64,000 bases of DNA. Source: CAVRUZ01 sp963724495 (lineage in GTDB: Bacteria > Actinomycetota > Actinomycetes > Propionibacteriales > DAIQRJ01). The DNA lies in assembly GCA_963724495.1 (NCBI GenBank), contig CAVRUZ010000002.1, positions 1,240,001-1,304,000 of the forward strand, read 5' to 3'. Numbering within the stretch: position 1 is the stretch's first letter; each line of letters opens with the position of its first letter. The notes under the pieces are model-generated. The model was not told where the DNA came from. It saw only the letters and a program-made list of their open reading frames with translations, and made no database searches. Both the position numbers and the translations under genes were made by a program. Shown here one piece after another: positions 37,716 through 46,999 of this stretch.

Positions 37716-38189
37716 GTGGCAAAGTCGGATCGTGGCCGGGCCGGCGAACTCATGGGTTCTCGAACTCACTGCATGCTGCCGGTGTCACCCGACCGGGGGT
37801 TCCAGCTCCTCACGGATCCGCAAGAGCTGGCCCGGTGGTGGGGGCCGCGCGGCTTCACCACGCCGGAGATCGAGATCGACCTCAGGGTCGGTGGGCGGTA
37901 TCGCTTCGGGATGCAGCCGCCCGAAGGCGATCTGTTCCACCTGACCGGCGAGTTCGTGGAGATCGACCCGCCGCGACATCTCCGCTACACGTTCACGTGG
38001 GAGGAGCCGGATCCCGACGACCGGGAGACACAGGTCGACATCTCCCTCGAGGCGCTCGACGGCGGCACCAGGCTCGTCCTGCATCAGGCGGCGTTCCGCA
38101 CCGAGGCGCGGCTGGAGCTGCACCGAAACGGCTGGACCGACGCCTTCCAGAAGCTGCGCGACCTCGCTGGTCTCAGCCGGGACGGGTAA
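37716..38189 (+). CDS. SRPBCC/AHSA1 domain protein
   Basis: 157 residues (145 if started at ATG 37752, which fits the family better). Hallmarks of the AHSA1-like lipid-binding fold: FQLLTDPQELARWWGPRGF, VGGRYRFGM, GEFVEIDPPRHLRYTFTWEEPD, and NGWTDAFQKLRDLA at the end. Such proteins bind small hydrophobic ligands or act as polyketide-cyclase-like proteins; no specific role can be given. The next gene follows after 38 bp. Confidence 0.85.
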   Translation: MAKSDRGRAGELMGSRTHCMLPVSPDRGFQLLTDPQELARWWGPRGFTTPEIEIDLRVGGRYRFGMQPPEGDLFHLTGEFVEIDPPRHLRYTFTWEEPDPDDRETQVDISLEALDGGTRLVLHQAAFRTEARLELHRNGWTDAFQKLRDLAGLSRDG

Positions 38190-38227
38190 CGTCGCACCTC
38201 CCGATCTGCAGCGTTTGGAGAACAGCC

Positions 38228-39094
38228 ATGGTGAACATCGACGTCTCAGCCGACGAGCTGGCGAGCGGCGTCATGACCGCCGAGCACGTCGCCACTGCGG
38301 TGGAGGCTCTGCGCACCGATGGGTTCGTGATCGTCAACGACATCGTCGATCCCGCGCATCTCGACGTCATCCACGAGCGGATGCTTGCCGACCTGGTCGA
38401 GCTCCAGGAACGACCGGATGCGCCGTACAACTGGCACGCGGGCAACGTCCAGCAGGATCCGCCGCCGTTCCCGCCCTACCTGTTCCGCGACCTGCTGGTG
38501 AACGAGATGGTCATCTGCGTCACCAAGGCAGTCCTCGGCCCCGGGATCAAGAACGTGATGTACGGCGGGAACAACGCGCTCCCCAGCGACAAGCGGCAGC
38601 CAGTGCACGTGGACACCGGTCACCTGTGGCCCGCGAACGTCCTCGAGTGCGCGCATCCGCCGGCGCAACTCGTGATCAACATGCTCACGGTCGATGTCTC
38701 GCCCGCCAACGGCAGCACCGAGATCTGGCCGGGCACGCATCGCGACGTCAGCATCGGCGCCGGAGACGACATCAAGATCGACCCCGAGACCGTCGAGCGG
38801 CGCCGGGCCGAAGTGCCGCCGATCCAGTCCACGTTCCGACGCGGGTCCGCGCTCATCCGTGACATCCGGCTCTGGCACGCGGGGATGCCGAACACCACCC
38901 AGGAACCGCGGCCGATGATCGCGATGATCCACTCCTGCGGCTGGATGGTGACCGGTACGCCACTGAAGTTCCCGCGCGGTACCGAGGAGCTCCTCGCCCA
39001 CCCGGAGCTCACTCAGGCCGCGCAGTACGTCGACGAGCCGATCGACCACATCCACGCCACCGAGGGCTTCCAGTACGAGCCTGACAACGCCTGA
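38228..39094 (+). CDS. Phytanoyl-CoA dioxygenase (PhyH) family protein
   Basis: Fe(II)/2-oxoglutarate-dependent oxygenase. 288 residues; the iron-binding triad is visible as HxD in QPVHVDTGHLWPAN and the distal His in IRLWHAGMPN. R in QEPRPMIAM is suited to hold 2-oxoglutarate. GSTEIWPGTHRD is a typical family segment. TTTGGAGAA precedes ATG 38228. Substrate unknown; many bacterial members act on secondary metabolites. Possibly an operon with the SRPBCC gene. Confidence 0.87.
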   Translation: MVNIDVSADELASGVMTAEHVATAVEALRTDGFVIVNDIVDPAHLDVIHERMLADLVELQERPDAPYNWHAGNVQQDPPPFPPYLFRDLLVNEMVICVTKAVLGPGIKNVMYGGNNALPSDKRQPVHVDTGHLWPANVLECAHPPAQLVINMLTVDVSPANGSTEIWPGTHRDVSIGAGDDIKIDPETVERRRAEVPPIQSTFRRGSALIRDIRLWHAGMPNTTQEPRPMIAMIHSCGWMVTGTPLKFPRGTEELLAHPELTQAAQYVDEPIDHIHATEGFQYEPDNA

Positions 39095-39108
39095 GTCGAC
39101 GGTCGGTG

Positions 39109-40578
39109 TCAGACCGCGGCTGATCCCTTCGCCGCCATCGCCCGTACCCAGCCGGGCAAGGCGTTCTTGAGCACGCCACCCCGGCGGCGGGCCCACCCGA
39201 TGCCCCACTTCTCCACGCACACCAGCACCGACGCATCCGGGCCGGCGTCAGTGATCTCGGCGCCGGCCAGGTAGCTCGCGAGCCGGGGGTCGTCAACCTG
39301 TAGTCGAAGGGCCGCCTGCACGTCGTCCGCTGTGAGGAACGTGCCCAGAGCAGCTCCGGGTTCGAAGCGGCCGGGGCGCAGCTCACCGGCCAGGACACCA
39401 GGTCGGGCACACGCCGCGGCAGTCAGGGAATCCACCCCTTCCGGCGGCACGAACAGCCGCGTGCCCCGAACCACACCCTCAATGCTCAATGCTGCTTGAA
39501 CATCCGGTTGGAGAGCGTCGTCGGCCCAGGCCCGGAACGCCTCGATGACGTCCGCTGGCGCTGGGCCGGTGTCAGCCGACCGACTCCTCCGCGCGCGACC
39601 GGGTGACGACGACGCCGAAGATGGGGTGCTGGCCTCACCGTGGACTCGCTCCAGGACAGCGACGAACTGTCCCTCCCCGTCGGCGCGATGCGGCCAGACT
39701 CGGGCGCAGTCCGACAGCCCGACCAGACCCGGCGACACACCGGGCAGCCGCACCGGCAACGGCCTGAAGTCGCCCGTGTCGAGGACGGCCTGTACCCGCT
39801 GTTCGTTCTCCTGCAGGTTGAACGTGCAGGTCGCGTACACGAGCCGCCCTCCCGGCCGCACCAGGCTCGCGGCCGCGGTCACGATGTCGGCCTGCCGCGT
39901 CGCGCAGCCGGCGACACGACGCAGGCTCCACTCGCGCCGGGCACCGTCGGACCGCCGGAACAGCGCCTCGCCGGAGCAGGGCGCGTCGAGCAGCACGACG
40001 TCTGCCCCGCCGCGCTCCGACCAGGCGTTGGCCCAGGCGGGATGCGCCGAGATCCGGTCGACTCCGGTGGAGGTCGTGAGAACCCGGTCGGCTCCCCAGA
40101 GGTCGAGGTTGTCGTGCAGAGGCTGCAGCCGCGGCCGGCTCACCTCGTTGGCGATGACGAGACCGCCCGACCCCACGGCGTCGGCAAGCTGGAGGGTCTT
40201 GCCGCCCGGCGCGGCCGCGCAGTCGACCACGACGTCACCTGGCTCGACACCTGCGGCGACAACGGCCAGCGCCGAGGACGGTTCCTGCAGGTAGAACAAC
40301 CCGGCGAGATGCGCCGGATGTGCGCCGATGCCGGGATGCCCCTCGGGCAGCAGGTAGGCGTCGGCACACCACGGCACCGGCATCAGCTCGACGCCCAGCA
40401 GTCGTGCGACGTCAGCCGCTTCGGCCTTGCGCGTGTTCACCCGCAGGCCGCGACGTCGCGGCAGGTCGAACGAGTCCACGAGCGAGGCATGCTCATCGGC
40501 CGGCACCAGGGCGCGCAATGACTCGACGAAGTCCGGCGGCAGCTCCACCGGGCCCGTGCGCTGTCGGCGGCGGGCCAC
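39109..40578 (-). CDS. RsmF/RsmB-like RNA (cytosine-C5) methyltransferase
   Basis: 489 residues. The NOL1/NOP2/Sun core has AAAPGGKTLQLAD (SAM loop), DAPCSGEALFRR with the release cysteine, and VYATCTFNLQENE with the catalytic cysteine. An extra C-terminal region of about 180 residues ends WARRRGGVLKNALPGWVRAM, resembling the PUA-like tail of RsmF. It lacks the NusB-like N-terminal domain of RsmB. Likely target is 16S rRNA. It is two bases downstream of the threonine aldolase gene, hence co-transcribed. Confidence 0.9.
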   Translation of the reverse strand: MARRRQRTGPVELPPDFVESLRALVPADEHASLVDSFDLPRRRGLRVNTRKAEAADVARLLGVELMPVPWCADAYLLPEGHPGIGAHPAHLAGLFYLQEPSSALAVVAAGVEPGDVVVDCAAAPGGKTLQLADAVGSGGLVIANEVSRPRLQPLHDNLDLWGADRVLTTSTGVDRISAHPAWANAWSERGGADVVLLDAPCSGEALFRRSDGARREWSLRRVAGCATRQADIVTAAASLVRPGGRLVYATCTFNLQENEQRVQAVLDTGDFRPLPVRLPGVSPGLVGLSDCARVWPHRADGEGQFVAVLERVHGEASTPSSASSSPGRARRSRSADTGPAPADVIEAFRAWADDALQPDVQAALSIEGVVRGTRLFVPPEGVDSLTAAACARPGVLAGELRPGRFEPGAALGTFLTADDVQAALRLQVDDPRLASYLAGAEITDAGPDASVLVCVEKWGIGWARRRGGVLKNALPGWVRAMAAKGSAAV

Positions 40579-40580
40579 GT

Positions 40581-41639
40581 TCAGGCCGCGATCGCGTCCG
40601 ACAGCACCCGGCGGAGGACCTCCGCTGCACGCGCCGTCCCGGCTTCGTCAACGTCGATGTGCGTGACCAGCCGGACCAGCGATGCACCGATGGCCGACAC
40701 CAGGACTCCGGCGCCGGCAGCCGCGCGGACGACAGCGGACGGACCAGCCCGGCCCCCGAGGTCGATCACGACGATGTTGGTCTGTACCGCCTCCACGTCC
40801 ACACAACCCGGCAGCGCCTCCGCGCAGGCGGAAGCCAGGACTCGCGCCGCGGCATGGGTCTCGGCGAGCCGCGAGGCGTTGTGGGCGATCGCGTACTGAC
40901 CCGCCGCCGCCAGCACGCCTGCCTGCCGCCAGCCTCCTCCGAGCCGCTTGCGCAGGGTGCGAGCCTCGCGGATGGCCTCGGCCGGACCGGCGACGAGAGA
41001 GCCGATCGGTGCGCCGAGGCCCTTGGACAGGCACACCGACACCATGTCGAACGGCTCCGCCAGATCTGCCGGTGACAGCCCCGTCGCTGCGGCCGCATTC
41101 CACAGCCGGGCGCCGTCGCAGTGCAGCCCGAGCCCCACCCGGTCGGCCCATGTGCGCAGTTCCCGCAGGGCCGCGACGGGCTGCACGGTTCCGCCGGCGA
41201 AGTTGTGCGTGTTCTCCACGCTGATCGCGGCAGTGGACACCAGGTGCGGCCCGGCATCGGGGTCGGCCAGCTCCGCCAGGGCGACGAGGTCGACGTGCCC
41301 ACGCGGGTTGGTCCACGTGCGCGTCGTGAGCCCGCCGACGGCGGCGTGGGCGCCGAGCTCGGCCCTGGCGATGTGGGCGCGCGCCTCGCACAGCAGCTCC
41401 TGTCCCGGCCGGACCAGGCTCGTCGTCGCCAGCAGGTTGGCGAGCGAGCCGGAGACGCAGAACAGTGCCGCTTCCTTGCCGAGCAGCCCCGCAACCTGTT
41501 CTTGCAGCGCGAGAACCGTCGGGTCCTCGTTGTAGACGTCATCTCCGACCTCTGCCGCCGCCATGGCCGCGCGCATGCCGGCATCGGGGCGGGTCACGGT
41601 GTCACTGCGGAGGTCCACCGGCCCGGTGCCGCCCGCCAC
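40581..41639 (-). CDS. ltaE: Low-specificity L-threonine aldolase
   Basis: PLP enzyme that splits L-threonine or allo-threonine to glycine and acetaldehyde. 352 residues from GTG 41639: DLRSDTVTRPDAGM at the start, GDDVYNEDPTVLALQE, ENTHNFAGG, HCDGARLWNAA and the PLP lysine in SVCLSKGLGAPIGS. A longer open frame (to 41723) overlaps aroG and is not needed. The gene follows the aroG stop by two bases and precedes the RNA methyltransferase, so aroG-ltaE-methyltransferase look like one transcript. Confidence 0.92.
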   Translation of the reverse strand: MAGGTGPVDLRSDTVTRPDAGMRAAMAAAEVGDDVYNEDPTVLALQEQVAGLLGKEAALFCVSGSLANLLATTSLVRPGQELLCEARAHIARAELGAHAAVGGLTTRTWTNPRGHVDLVALAELADPDAGPHLVSTAAISVENTHNFAGGTVQPVAALRELRTWADRVGLGLHCDGARLWNAAAATGLSPADLAEPFDMVSVCLSKGLGAPIGSLVAGPAEAIREARTLRKRLGGGWRQAGVLAAAGQYAIAHNASRLAETHAAARVLASACAEALPGCVDVEAVQTNIVVIDLGGRAGPSAVVRAAAGAGVLVSAIGASLVRLVTHIDVDEAGTARAAEVLRRVLSDAIAA

Positions 41640-41641
41640 GG

Positions 41642-43039
41642 TCAACGTGCCGCCTTGGCGAGCATGTCGGCCACGAGGAAGGCCATCTCGAGCGACTGCG
41701 CCCGGTTCAGCCGGGGATCGCACACGCTCTCGTAGCGCTGCGCGAGGTCACCCTCGACCAGCTGGTAGCCGCCGCCGACGCACTCGGTCACTTCCTCGCC
41801 GGACAGCTCCACGTGCACGCCGCCCGGCCAGGTGCCCTCGGCGGCGTGTGCCTCGAAGAAGCCGTAGACCTCGTCGAGGACGTCGTCGAACCGGCGCGTC
41901 TTGTAGCCGCTCTCCGCCTCGTAGGTGTTGCCGTGCATCGGGTCGGAGATCCAGGCCACCTCGGCGCCCGCGTCGGTGACGCCCCGAAGGAGCGGCGGCA
42001 GGACGGTGCGGACGTTCGCCGCGCCCATGCGGGTGATGAACGTGAGCCGCCCCGGGACGTTGTCGGGATTCAGGACCCGGACGTAGTCCAGGGCCTGTTC
42101 GAGTGTGGTCGTGGGGCCGAGCTTCACCCCGATCGGGTTGGCCACATTGGCGAGCAGCGCCATGTGCGCGCCGCCGACCTGCCGCGTGCGTTCCCCGATC
42201 CAGAGAAAGTGGCCCGAGGTGTTGTACGGGATGCCGGTCCGCGAGTCGATCCGCGTCATCGCATGCTCGTACTCGAGCAGCAGCGCCTCGTGGCTGGAGT
42301 ACAGGTCCACCTGGCTGAACGCCGGCGAGTCGATGCCGCACGCGCGCATGAAGCCGATCGCGCGGTCGATCTCGCGGGCCAGCCGCTCGTAGCTGGCGCC
42401 GAGCGGGCTCGCGGCGACGAAGGCGGAGTTCCAGGCGTGCACCTGGCGCAGGTCGGCCTCACCGCCCTGGGTGAAGGCGCGCACCAGGTTCAGCGTGGCC
42501 GCCGACGCGTTGTAGACCCGGAGCAGCCGATCGGGATCGTGAGCGCGGTCGGCGGCGGTGAACGGGAACCCGTTGACCGCATCGCCGCGGTAGGCGGGCA
42601 GTTCCACCCCGCCGCGCGTCTCGGTCGGCTTGGAGCGGGGCTTGGCGTACTGGCCGGCGATCCGGCCCAGCTTCACCACCGGGACACCTGCGGCGTAGGT
42701 GAGCACCACCGACATCGACAGCAGGGTGCGCAGCGTGTTGCGGATCGAGGCCGCCCGGACTCCGGCCAGCGTCTCGGCGCAGTCGCCGCCCTGCAGCACG
42801 AACGCCTCTCCCCTGGCGACCTGCGCCATCCGGGCGGTCAGCGTGTCGCACTCGCCGGCGAACACCAGCGGCGGCAGGAGCCTGAGTTCGGCCATCACCT
42901 GGTCGACCCGCTCGGCGTCGGCATAGTCCGGTTGCTGCTCGGCGGGCAGGCTGCGCAGTGCCTCCAGGCTGATCACGCCGGCACCGACCGTCGGGGTACT
43001 GCCGACCTCGGCGCCGGGCAGTGGTGCCGACACGTGCAT
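41642..43039 (-). CDS. aroG: Class II 3-deoxy-D-arabino-heptulosonate-7-phosphate synthase
   Basis: First step of the shikimate pathway. 465 residues of the plant/mycobacterial (class II) type: GEAFVLQGGDCAE, GQYAKPRSKPTE, HAWNSAFVAASPLG, SSHEALLLEYE, IGVKLGPTTT, RMGAANVRTVLPPLL and ISDPMHGNTYEAESGYKTRRFDDV. Metal ligands Cys, His, Glu and Asp lie in these motifs. ATG start after GAGAGG. The place between the kinase and the acyltransferase agrees with Rv2178c in M. tuberculosis. Confidence 0.96.
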   Translation of the reverse strand: MHVSAPLPGAEVGSTPTVGAGVISLEALRSLPAEQQPDYADAERVDQVMAELRLLPPLVFAGECDTLTARMAQVARGEAFVLQGGDCAETLAGVRAASIRNTLRTLLSMSVVLTYAAGVPVVKLGRIAGQYAKPRSKPTETRGGVELPAYRGDAVNGFPFTAADRAHDPDRLLRVYNASAATLNLVRAFTQGGEADLRQVHAWNSAFVAASPLGASYERLAREIDRAIGFMRACGIDSPAFSQVDLYSSHEALLLEYEHAMTRIDSRTGIPYNTSGHFLWIGERTRQVGGAHMALLANVANPIGVKLGPTTTLEQALDYVRVLNPDNVPGRLTFITRMGAANVRTVLPPLLRGVTDAGAEVAWISDPMHGNTYEAESGYKTRRFDDVLDEVYGFFEAHAAEGTWPGGVHVELSGEEVTECVGGGYQLVEGDLAQRYESVCDPRLNRAQSLEMAFLVADMLAKAAR

Positions 43040-43135
43040 GACGAGCCTCTCGATCGAATGGGCTGCCTCTTGCGGAGGCTGCGCGCCCTGTCCGGGCGTG
43101 CCGCAACGTCAAGGCTAGGCGACCGCAGGGTGCCG

Positions 43136-43948
43136 CTAGCTCGCCTTGCGGCCGGAGGAGGGCCGGTCGGTCAGATCGGCGCCGCCCTCACCAGGCGGGC
43201 GGGCACCTCGCTTGGGCTTGCGGGCCGGCTTCGCGGCCGCAAGTTCTTCCTTCACCTTGGCCGCGTACACGTCGGCATACGTCTGGCCCGACAGCGTCAT
43301 GATCGCGTACATGACCTCGTCGGTGACCTTGCGGAGCACGTCGCGGTCGTTGTCCTTCCCGACGTAACGGCTGAAGTCCAGCGGCGGGCCGAAAACCACA
43401 CCGGGGCGCACCCGCAGGTTCGGCAGCACCTTGCCGACCGGCTGCGACTTGTCGGTTCCGATCATCCCCACCGGGATCACCGGCACGCCGGTCCGCAGCG
43501 CGAGCCGCGCGACGCCGGTCTTGCCCTTGTACAGACGGCCGTCCGGTGAGCGCGTGCCCTCGGGATAGATGCCGAACAGCTCGCCCTTGTTGAGGATCTC
43601 CACCGCCGTGTCGAGCGCGGCCGCGCTGGCACGGCCACCCGAGCGGTCCATCGGGACCTGGCCGAGCGAACGGAAGAACATCTTCATCAACCAGCCGAAC
43701 ACGCCCTTGGTGGTGAAGTACTCGGCCTTTGCCGGGAAGGTGACCCGGCGGGGAATCGCGAGCGGCATGATCACCGAGTCGCTGAACGACAGGTGGTTGC
43801 TCGCAATGATCGCCGGCCCCTTCGCGGGCACGTGCTCACGGCCCTTCGACCACGGGCGCATGAGCAGCTTGAGAATCGGTCCGACGATGACGATCTTGAG
43901 CATCCAGTAGACCACCGGCGCGCCTCCTGTGATCTGCTCTCCGGCCAT
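43136..43948 (-). CDS. 1-acyl-sn-glycerol-3-phosphate acyltransferase (PlsC family)
   Basis: Acylates lysophosphatidic acid or a related lipid at the membrane. 270 residues with a hydrophobic N-terminus (YWMLKIVIVGPILKLL), the catalytic NHLSFSD (H-x4-D), FPEGTR-type motif IYPEGTRSPDG and VPVIPVGMIGT. The tail is Lys/Arg-rich and disordered. Equivalent in position to Rv2182c. Separated from aroG by 96 bp in which no gene or clear leader peptide was seen. Confidence 0.92.
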   Translation of the reverse strand: MAGEQITGGAPVVYWMLKIVIVGPILKLLMRPWSKGREHVPAKGPAIIASNHLSFSDSVIMPLAIPRRVTFPAKAEYFTTKGVFGWLMKMFFRSLGQVPMDRSGGRASAAALDTAVEILNKGELFGIYPEGTRSPDGRLYKGKTGVARLALRTGVPVIPVGMIGTDKSQPVGKVLPNLRVRPGVVFGPPLDFSRYVGKDNDRDVLRKVTDEVMYAIMTLSGQTYADVYAAKVKEELAAAKPARKPKRGARPPGEGGADLTDRPSSGRKAS

Positions 43949-44194
43949 CGTCGTCCGGCAACGACTTCCGGTGCGGCGCGCTCACTCGCGCATGGGTCTG
44001 CCGCTGTATTCAAGGAACAAGCAAGGCGCCCAGGGTGTCACGAGCGCGGACACGGGAACCTTAGGCCGGTGCACCTGCACCGGCAATCTGCCTCAACCGC
44101 CCGTACGCCGAGAGGCAGCCTCAGCCCGATAGGTCCGGACTTGGCGGCCGTGTGATGATGCGCAGGCGGGGTATTCCGCAATGGAGGCGGCGAC

Positions 44195-44968
44195 ATGGTG
44201 GCTGACCAGCGCAACGCCCCGCCGGGCGGCGCCGGTGGCGTCGGCGTCGGCGTTGTGCTCTGTCACGGCTTCACCGGCTCCCCCGTCTCGATGCAGCCCT
44301 GGGCCGACGCGGTGGCCGCGGCTGGGTACGAGGTGCGCCTGCCGAGACTCCCCGGGCACGGCGGCTCTGTCGCCGAGGCCAACCTCAGCTCGTGGCACGA
44401 CTGGTTCGGTGCGGTCCAACGCTCCTATCTCGACCTGGAGCGCACCTGCGGCAGCGTCTTCGTCTTCGGGCTGTCGATGGGCGGCGCGCTCGCGCTGCGT
44501 CTCGCCGAGACCCACAACCCCGCCGGGCTGGTCCTGGTGAACCCGGCGCTGGCCAGTTCGGATCGTCGTCTCCTGCTGTTGCCGTTCCTGCGCAGGGTGC
44601 GGGCCAGTTCACGTGGCATCGCCGGCGACATCGCCAAGCCGGGCGCATCCGAGGGCGGCCTGACCCGCACACCGCACCACGCCCTCGCCTCGATGCTGCG
44701 CCTGTGGTCGGTGGTCCGCCACGACCTCAGCAAGGTCACGGCGCCGATCTTGTTGTTCCGCTCCGAGCAGGACCATGTCGTCGGTCCGCACAGCGCACAG
44801 ATCATCCGGGAGGGCGTCTCGTCCGAGGTCCTCACGAGTCGAGTTCTGACCCGGAGCTTCCACGTCGCGACGTTGGACTACGAGGCGGAGGAGATCTTCG
44901 CTGAGAGTCTGGCGTTCATCGAGCAGCACGCTGGTCGCCTGGTGCCCGGGGTTGGCGGTGCACGATGA
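44195..44968 (+). CDS. Alpha/beta hydrolase (carboxylesterase/lipase-like)
   Basis: 257 residues. CHGFTGSPVSMQPWADAVA forms the oxyanion region, the nucleophile elbow is GLSMGG, the acid lies in LFRSEQDHVV and the His in SFHVATLD. This set is typical of Est30-type carboxylesterases and monoacylglycerol lipases. GGAGG precedes the ATG by a good distance. It overlaps the next gene (ATGA). Located next to PlsC, so a role in lipid turnover is plausible but inferred. Confidence 0.88.
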   Translation: MVADQRNAPPGGAGGVGVGVVLCHGFTGSPVSMQPWADAVAAAGYEVRLPRLPGHGGSVAEANLSSWHDWFGAVQRSYLDLERTCGSVFVFGLSMGGALALRLAETHNPAGLVLVNPALASSDRRLLLLPFLRRVRASSRGIAGDIAKPGASEGGLTRTPHHALASMLRLWSVVRHDLSKVTAPILLFRSEQDHVVGPHSAQIIREGVSSEVLTSRVLTRSFHVATLDYEAEEIFAESLAFIEQHAGRLVPGVGGAR

Positions 44969-45729
44969 CGCGCAGCAACGGCCTTGGCGCAAGCAGCTTC
45001 GTGCCCGTCGCCGAGTTCTCCCCCGGTCTGGACGACATCACCGCGCAGGATCTGCTCGACCGCCTCGAACGGGTCGGTGTTGCTGCCTACCTCGAGCCGA
45101 TGGCGGCCGGAGACATGCTGCTGGTCGACGCCCGGCGGACCCGTACCGCCGCCGCCCTGCTCACGCGCGCGTTGCAGGAGAACACCGACGAAGCCGACGC
45201 CGTGGAACAGGCCCTCCAGCCGGCCGTGCCGGTCGACGGCGACGGGGCTCCCCTCGCCGAGGACGAGCGGAAGCGGTGGTCGGAGCTCATGGCCGACTTC
45301 GACGCCGCGCCGGGCACCGACGTCTGGCCGACCGCGGAGGGCAACCGGGGCACGGACACGTCGGATGCAGAGCTGCCGGAGGACGGGCCGCCCAGCCTGC
45401 CGGTGGATCGAGGACCGGTAGCCGACCGTGCCGGCGCCGGCCAGGTGGAACCCGATGCGGACGCCGCCGCCGACGACTTCGTTCCCCCGCCACCGCCGCC
45501 GCTCCCCCGGCCGACGGTGACGGTGGCTGTCGGCTGGCTCTGCGCCACGGTGATCCCGCTGCTGGTCGTCGTACTGGGCTTCGTCGGAGTCCAGCTGCCG
45601 ATCTGGCTACTGCTGATCACCGGTGGCTTCTTCGTGTACGGACTCGTGATCCTCTTCGGCCAGTTGCGCTCGGACCCGGAGGCCGACGACGACGAGACCG
45701 GTGACACCGACAACGGCGCACGCGTGTGA
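44965..45729 (+). CDS. Hypothetical acidic protein with two C-terminal transmembrane helices
   Basis: 254 residues, not recognised as a named family. The N-terminal 85 residues (DITAQDLLDRLERVGVAAYL and LLVDARRTRTAAALL) look like a small alpha/beta domain. Then comes a long acidic, Pro-rich stretch (including FVPPPPPPLPRP), then two helices (VAVGWLCATVIPLLVVVLGF and WLLLITGGFFVYGLVILFG) and an acidic tail. Starts within the hydrolase stop codon (ATGA), so the two are coupled. Predicted to sit in the membrane with a cytoplasmic N-domain. Confidence 0.75.
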   Translation: MTRSNGLGASSFVPVAEFSPGLDDITAQDLLDRLERVGVAAYLEPMAAGDMLLVDARRTRTAAALLTRALQENTDEADAVEQALQPAVPVDGDGAPLAEDERKRWSELMADFDAAPGTDVWPTAEGNRGTDTSDAELPEDGPPSLPVDRGPVADRAGAGQVEPDADAAADDFVPPPPPPLPRPTVTVAVGWLCATVIPLLVVVLGFVGVQLPIWLLLITGGFFVYGLVILFGQLRSDPEADDDETGDTDNGARV

Positions 45730-45736
45730 GGACCTG

Positions 45737-46999
45737 ATGCCCGCCGAGGCCGTGGAGCTCGTCGGTCACGTCGTCGACAGCGGTGTGCTCTCCGACGTGC
45801 TCGACGACGTGCGCGACTACGGCGGCGACTATGTGGTCGACGAACTGCGGCTGGGCAAGGACCGGCAGGACGAGACCTACGCCCGCATCACCGTCTCCGC
45901 CGCGTCCGAGGAGATCCTGGTCCGTCTGCTGATGCGGCTGCAGACCCGCGGTGCCAACCCGGTCACCACCGCCGACGCCGAAGTCGCCGAGGCCGACCGC
46001 GACGGCGTGTTTCCCGACGGGTTCTACTCGTCCACCAACCTCGACTGCCAGGTACGCGTGGACGGCTCGTGGGTAGACGTGGCGAATCCCGAGATGGACT
46101 GCGGGATTGTCGTCAGCACCTCCGACGGCAACGTGACCGCTCGCACCGTGCCGGTCTCCGATGTGACCGCCGGTATGAACCTGGTCTGCGGTGTCGTCGG
46201 CGTGCGCGTGTCGGTGCCGGCCGCCCTGCGCGAACCTGCCGACACGCATGCGGGGTTCAGCTTCATGGACTCGGCCGTGTCGTCTGAGAAGCCGCAGGCG
46301 CTCCTGGTCTCCCAGATTGCCGACCAGATGCGCGCCTGCCGGGAAGCCGGACTGAAGGTGCTGTGGGTCGGCGGCCCCGCGATCGTGCACACCGGCGGCG
46401 CACCGGCGATGGTGGCGCTCACCGAGGCTGGCTTCGTCGACGTCATGTTCGCCGGGAACGCCCTTGCCACACATGACATCGAAGCCTCACTGTTCGGCAC
46501 GTCGCTCGGGGTCGACCTCTCCGCCGGGCGGTCTGTCGAGCACGGCCACGAACACCACATCCGGGCCATCAACGCCATCCGCCGGGCCGGCTCGATCGCC
46601 GATGCCGTGCAGACGGGCGTGCTGCGAGGGGGCCTCATGCATGCACTGGTCATGCAGGGAAAGCCGTTCGTGCTCGTCGGTTCCGTCCGCGACGACGGGC
46701 CGCTGCCCGACGTCTACACCGACGTGATCGAGGGCCAGCGCGCCATGCGGGCGCAGATCCCAGGCGTCGGCTTCTGCCTGATGGTCGCGACCATGCTGCA
46801 CAGCGTGGGCACCGGCAACCTGTTACCTGCGTCGATTCCCCTGGTATGCGTGGACATCAACCCGGCCACGGTCACCAAGCTGGCCGACCGCGGTTCCGCG
46901 CAGGCCCGTGGAGTCGTCACCGACGTCGGCCTCTTCCTCGAGCAGCTGGCCCGCGACCTGGTTCCGGGCTACGCCACCGCGCGGGCGTCCGCGGGCTGA
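45737..46999 (+). CDS. TIGR00300/LOR-SDH-like protein (possible ornithine cyclodeaminase type)
   Basis: 420 residues. The N-terminus VELVGHVVDSGVLSDVLDDV and the core CGIVVSTSDGNVTARTVPVSDVTAGMNLVCGVVGVRV match the TIGR00300 family. A Rossmann-like half follows (VLWVGGPAIVHTGGAPAMVAL, DVMFAGNALATHDIEASLFG, SVEHGHEHHIRAINAIRRAGS). Members were linked to lysine/saccharopine metabolism and later to ornithine cyclodeamination in archaea and cyanobacteria; activity here is not proven. ATG 45737 follows GAGGAC. Same transcript direction as the hydrolase pair. It overlaps the convergent EEP gene by 31 bp. Confidence 0.78.
   Translation: MPAEAVELVGHVVDSGVLSDVLDDVRDYGGDYVVDELRLGKDRQDETYARITVSAASEEILVRLLMRLQTRGANPVTTADAEVAEADRDGVFPDGFYSSTNLDCQVRVDGSWVDVANPEMDCGIVVSTSDGNVTARTVPVSDVTAGMNLVCGVVGVRVSVPAALREPADTHAGFSFMDSAVSSEKPQALLVSQIADQMRACREAGLKVLWVGGPAIVHTGGAPAMVALTEAGFVDVMFAGNALATHDIEASLFGTSLGVDLSAGRSVEHGHEHHIRAINAIRRAGSIADAVQTGVLRGGLMHALVMQGKPFVLVGSVRDDGPLPDVYTDVIEGQRAMRAQIPGVGFCLMVATMLHSVGTGNLLPASIPLVCVDINPATVTKLADRGSAQARGVVTDVGLFLEQLARDLVPGYATARASAG

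Noticed and set aside
43040..43135. Possible attenuator or leader peptide upstream of aroG
   Set aside because: The 96-bp gap has some GC-rich self-complementarity but no Trp/Phe/Tyr codon run and no terminator-like T-run, so no leader can be supported.
41465..43549. 694-codon plus-strand open frame
   Set aside because: Antisense to aroG and the ends of ltaE and plsC, all of which have full family motifs. Long antisense frames are expected at this GC content; the translation is Arg/His/Gly-rich with no domain.
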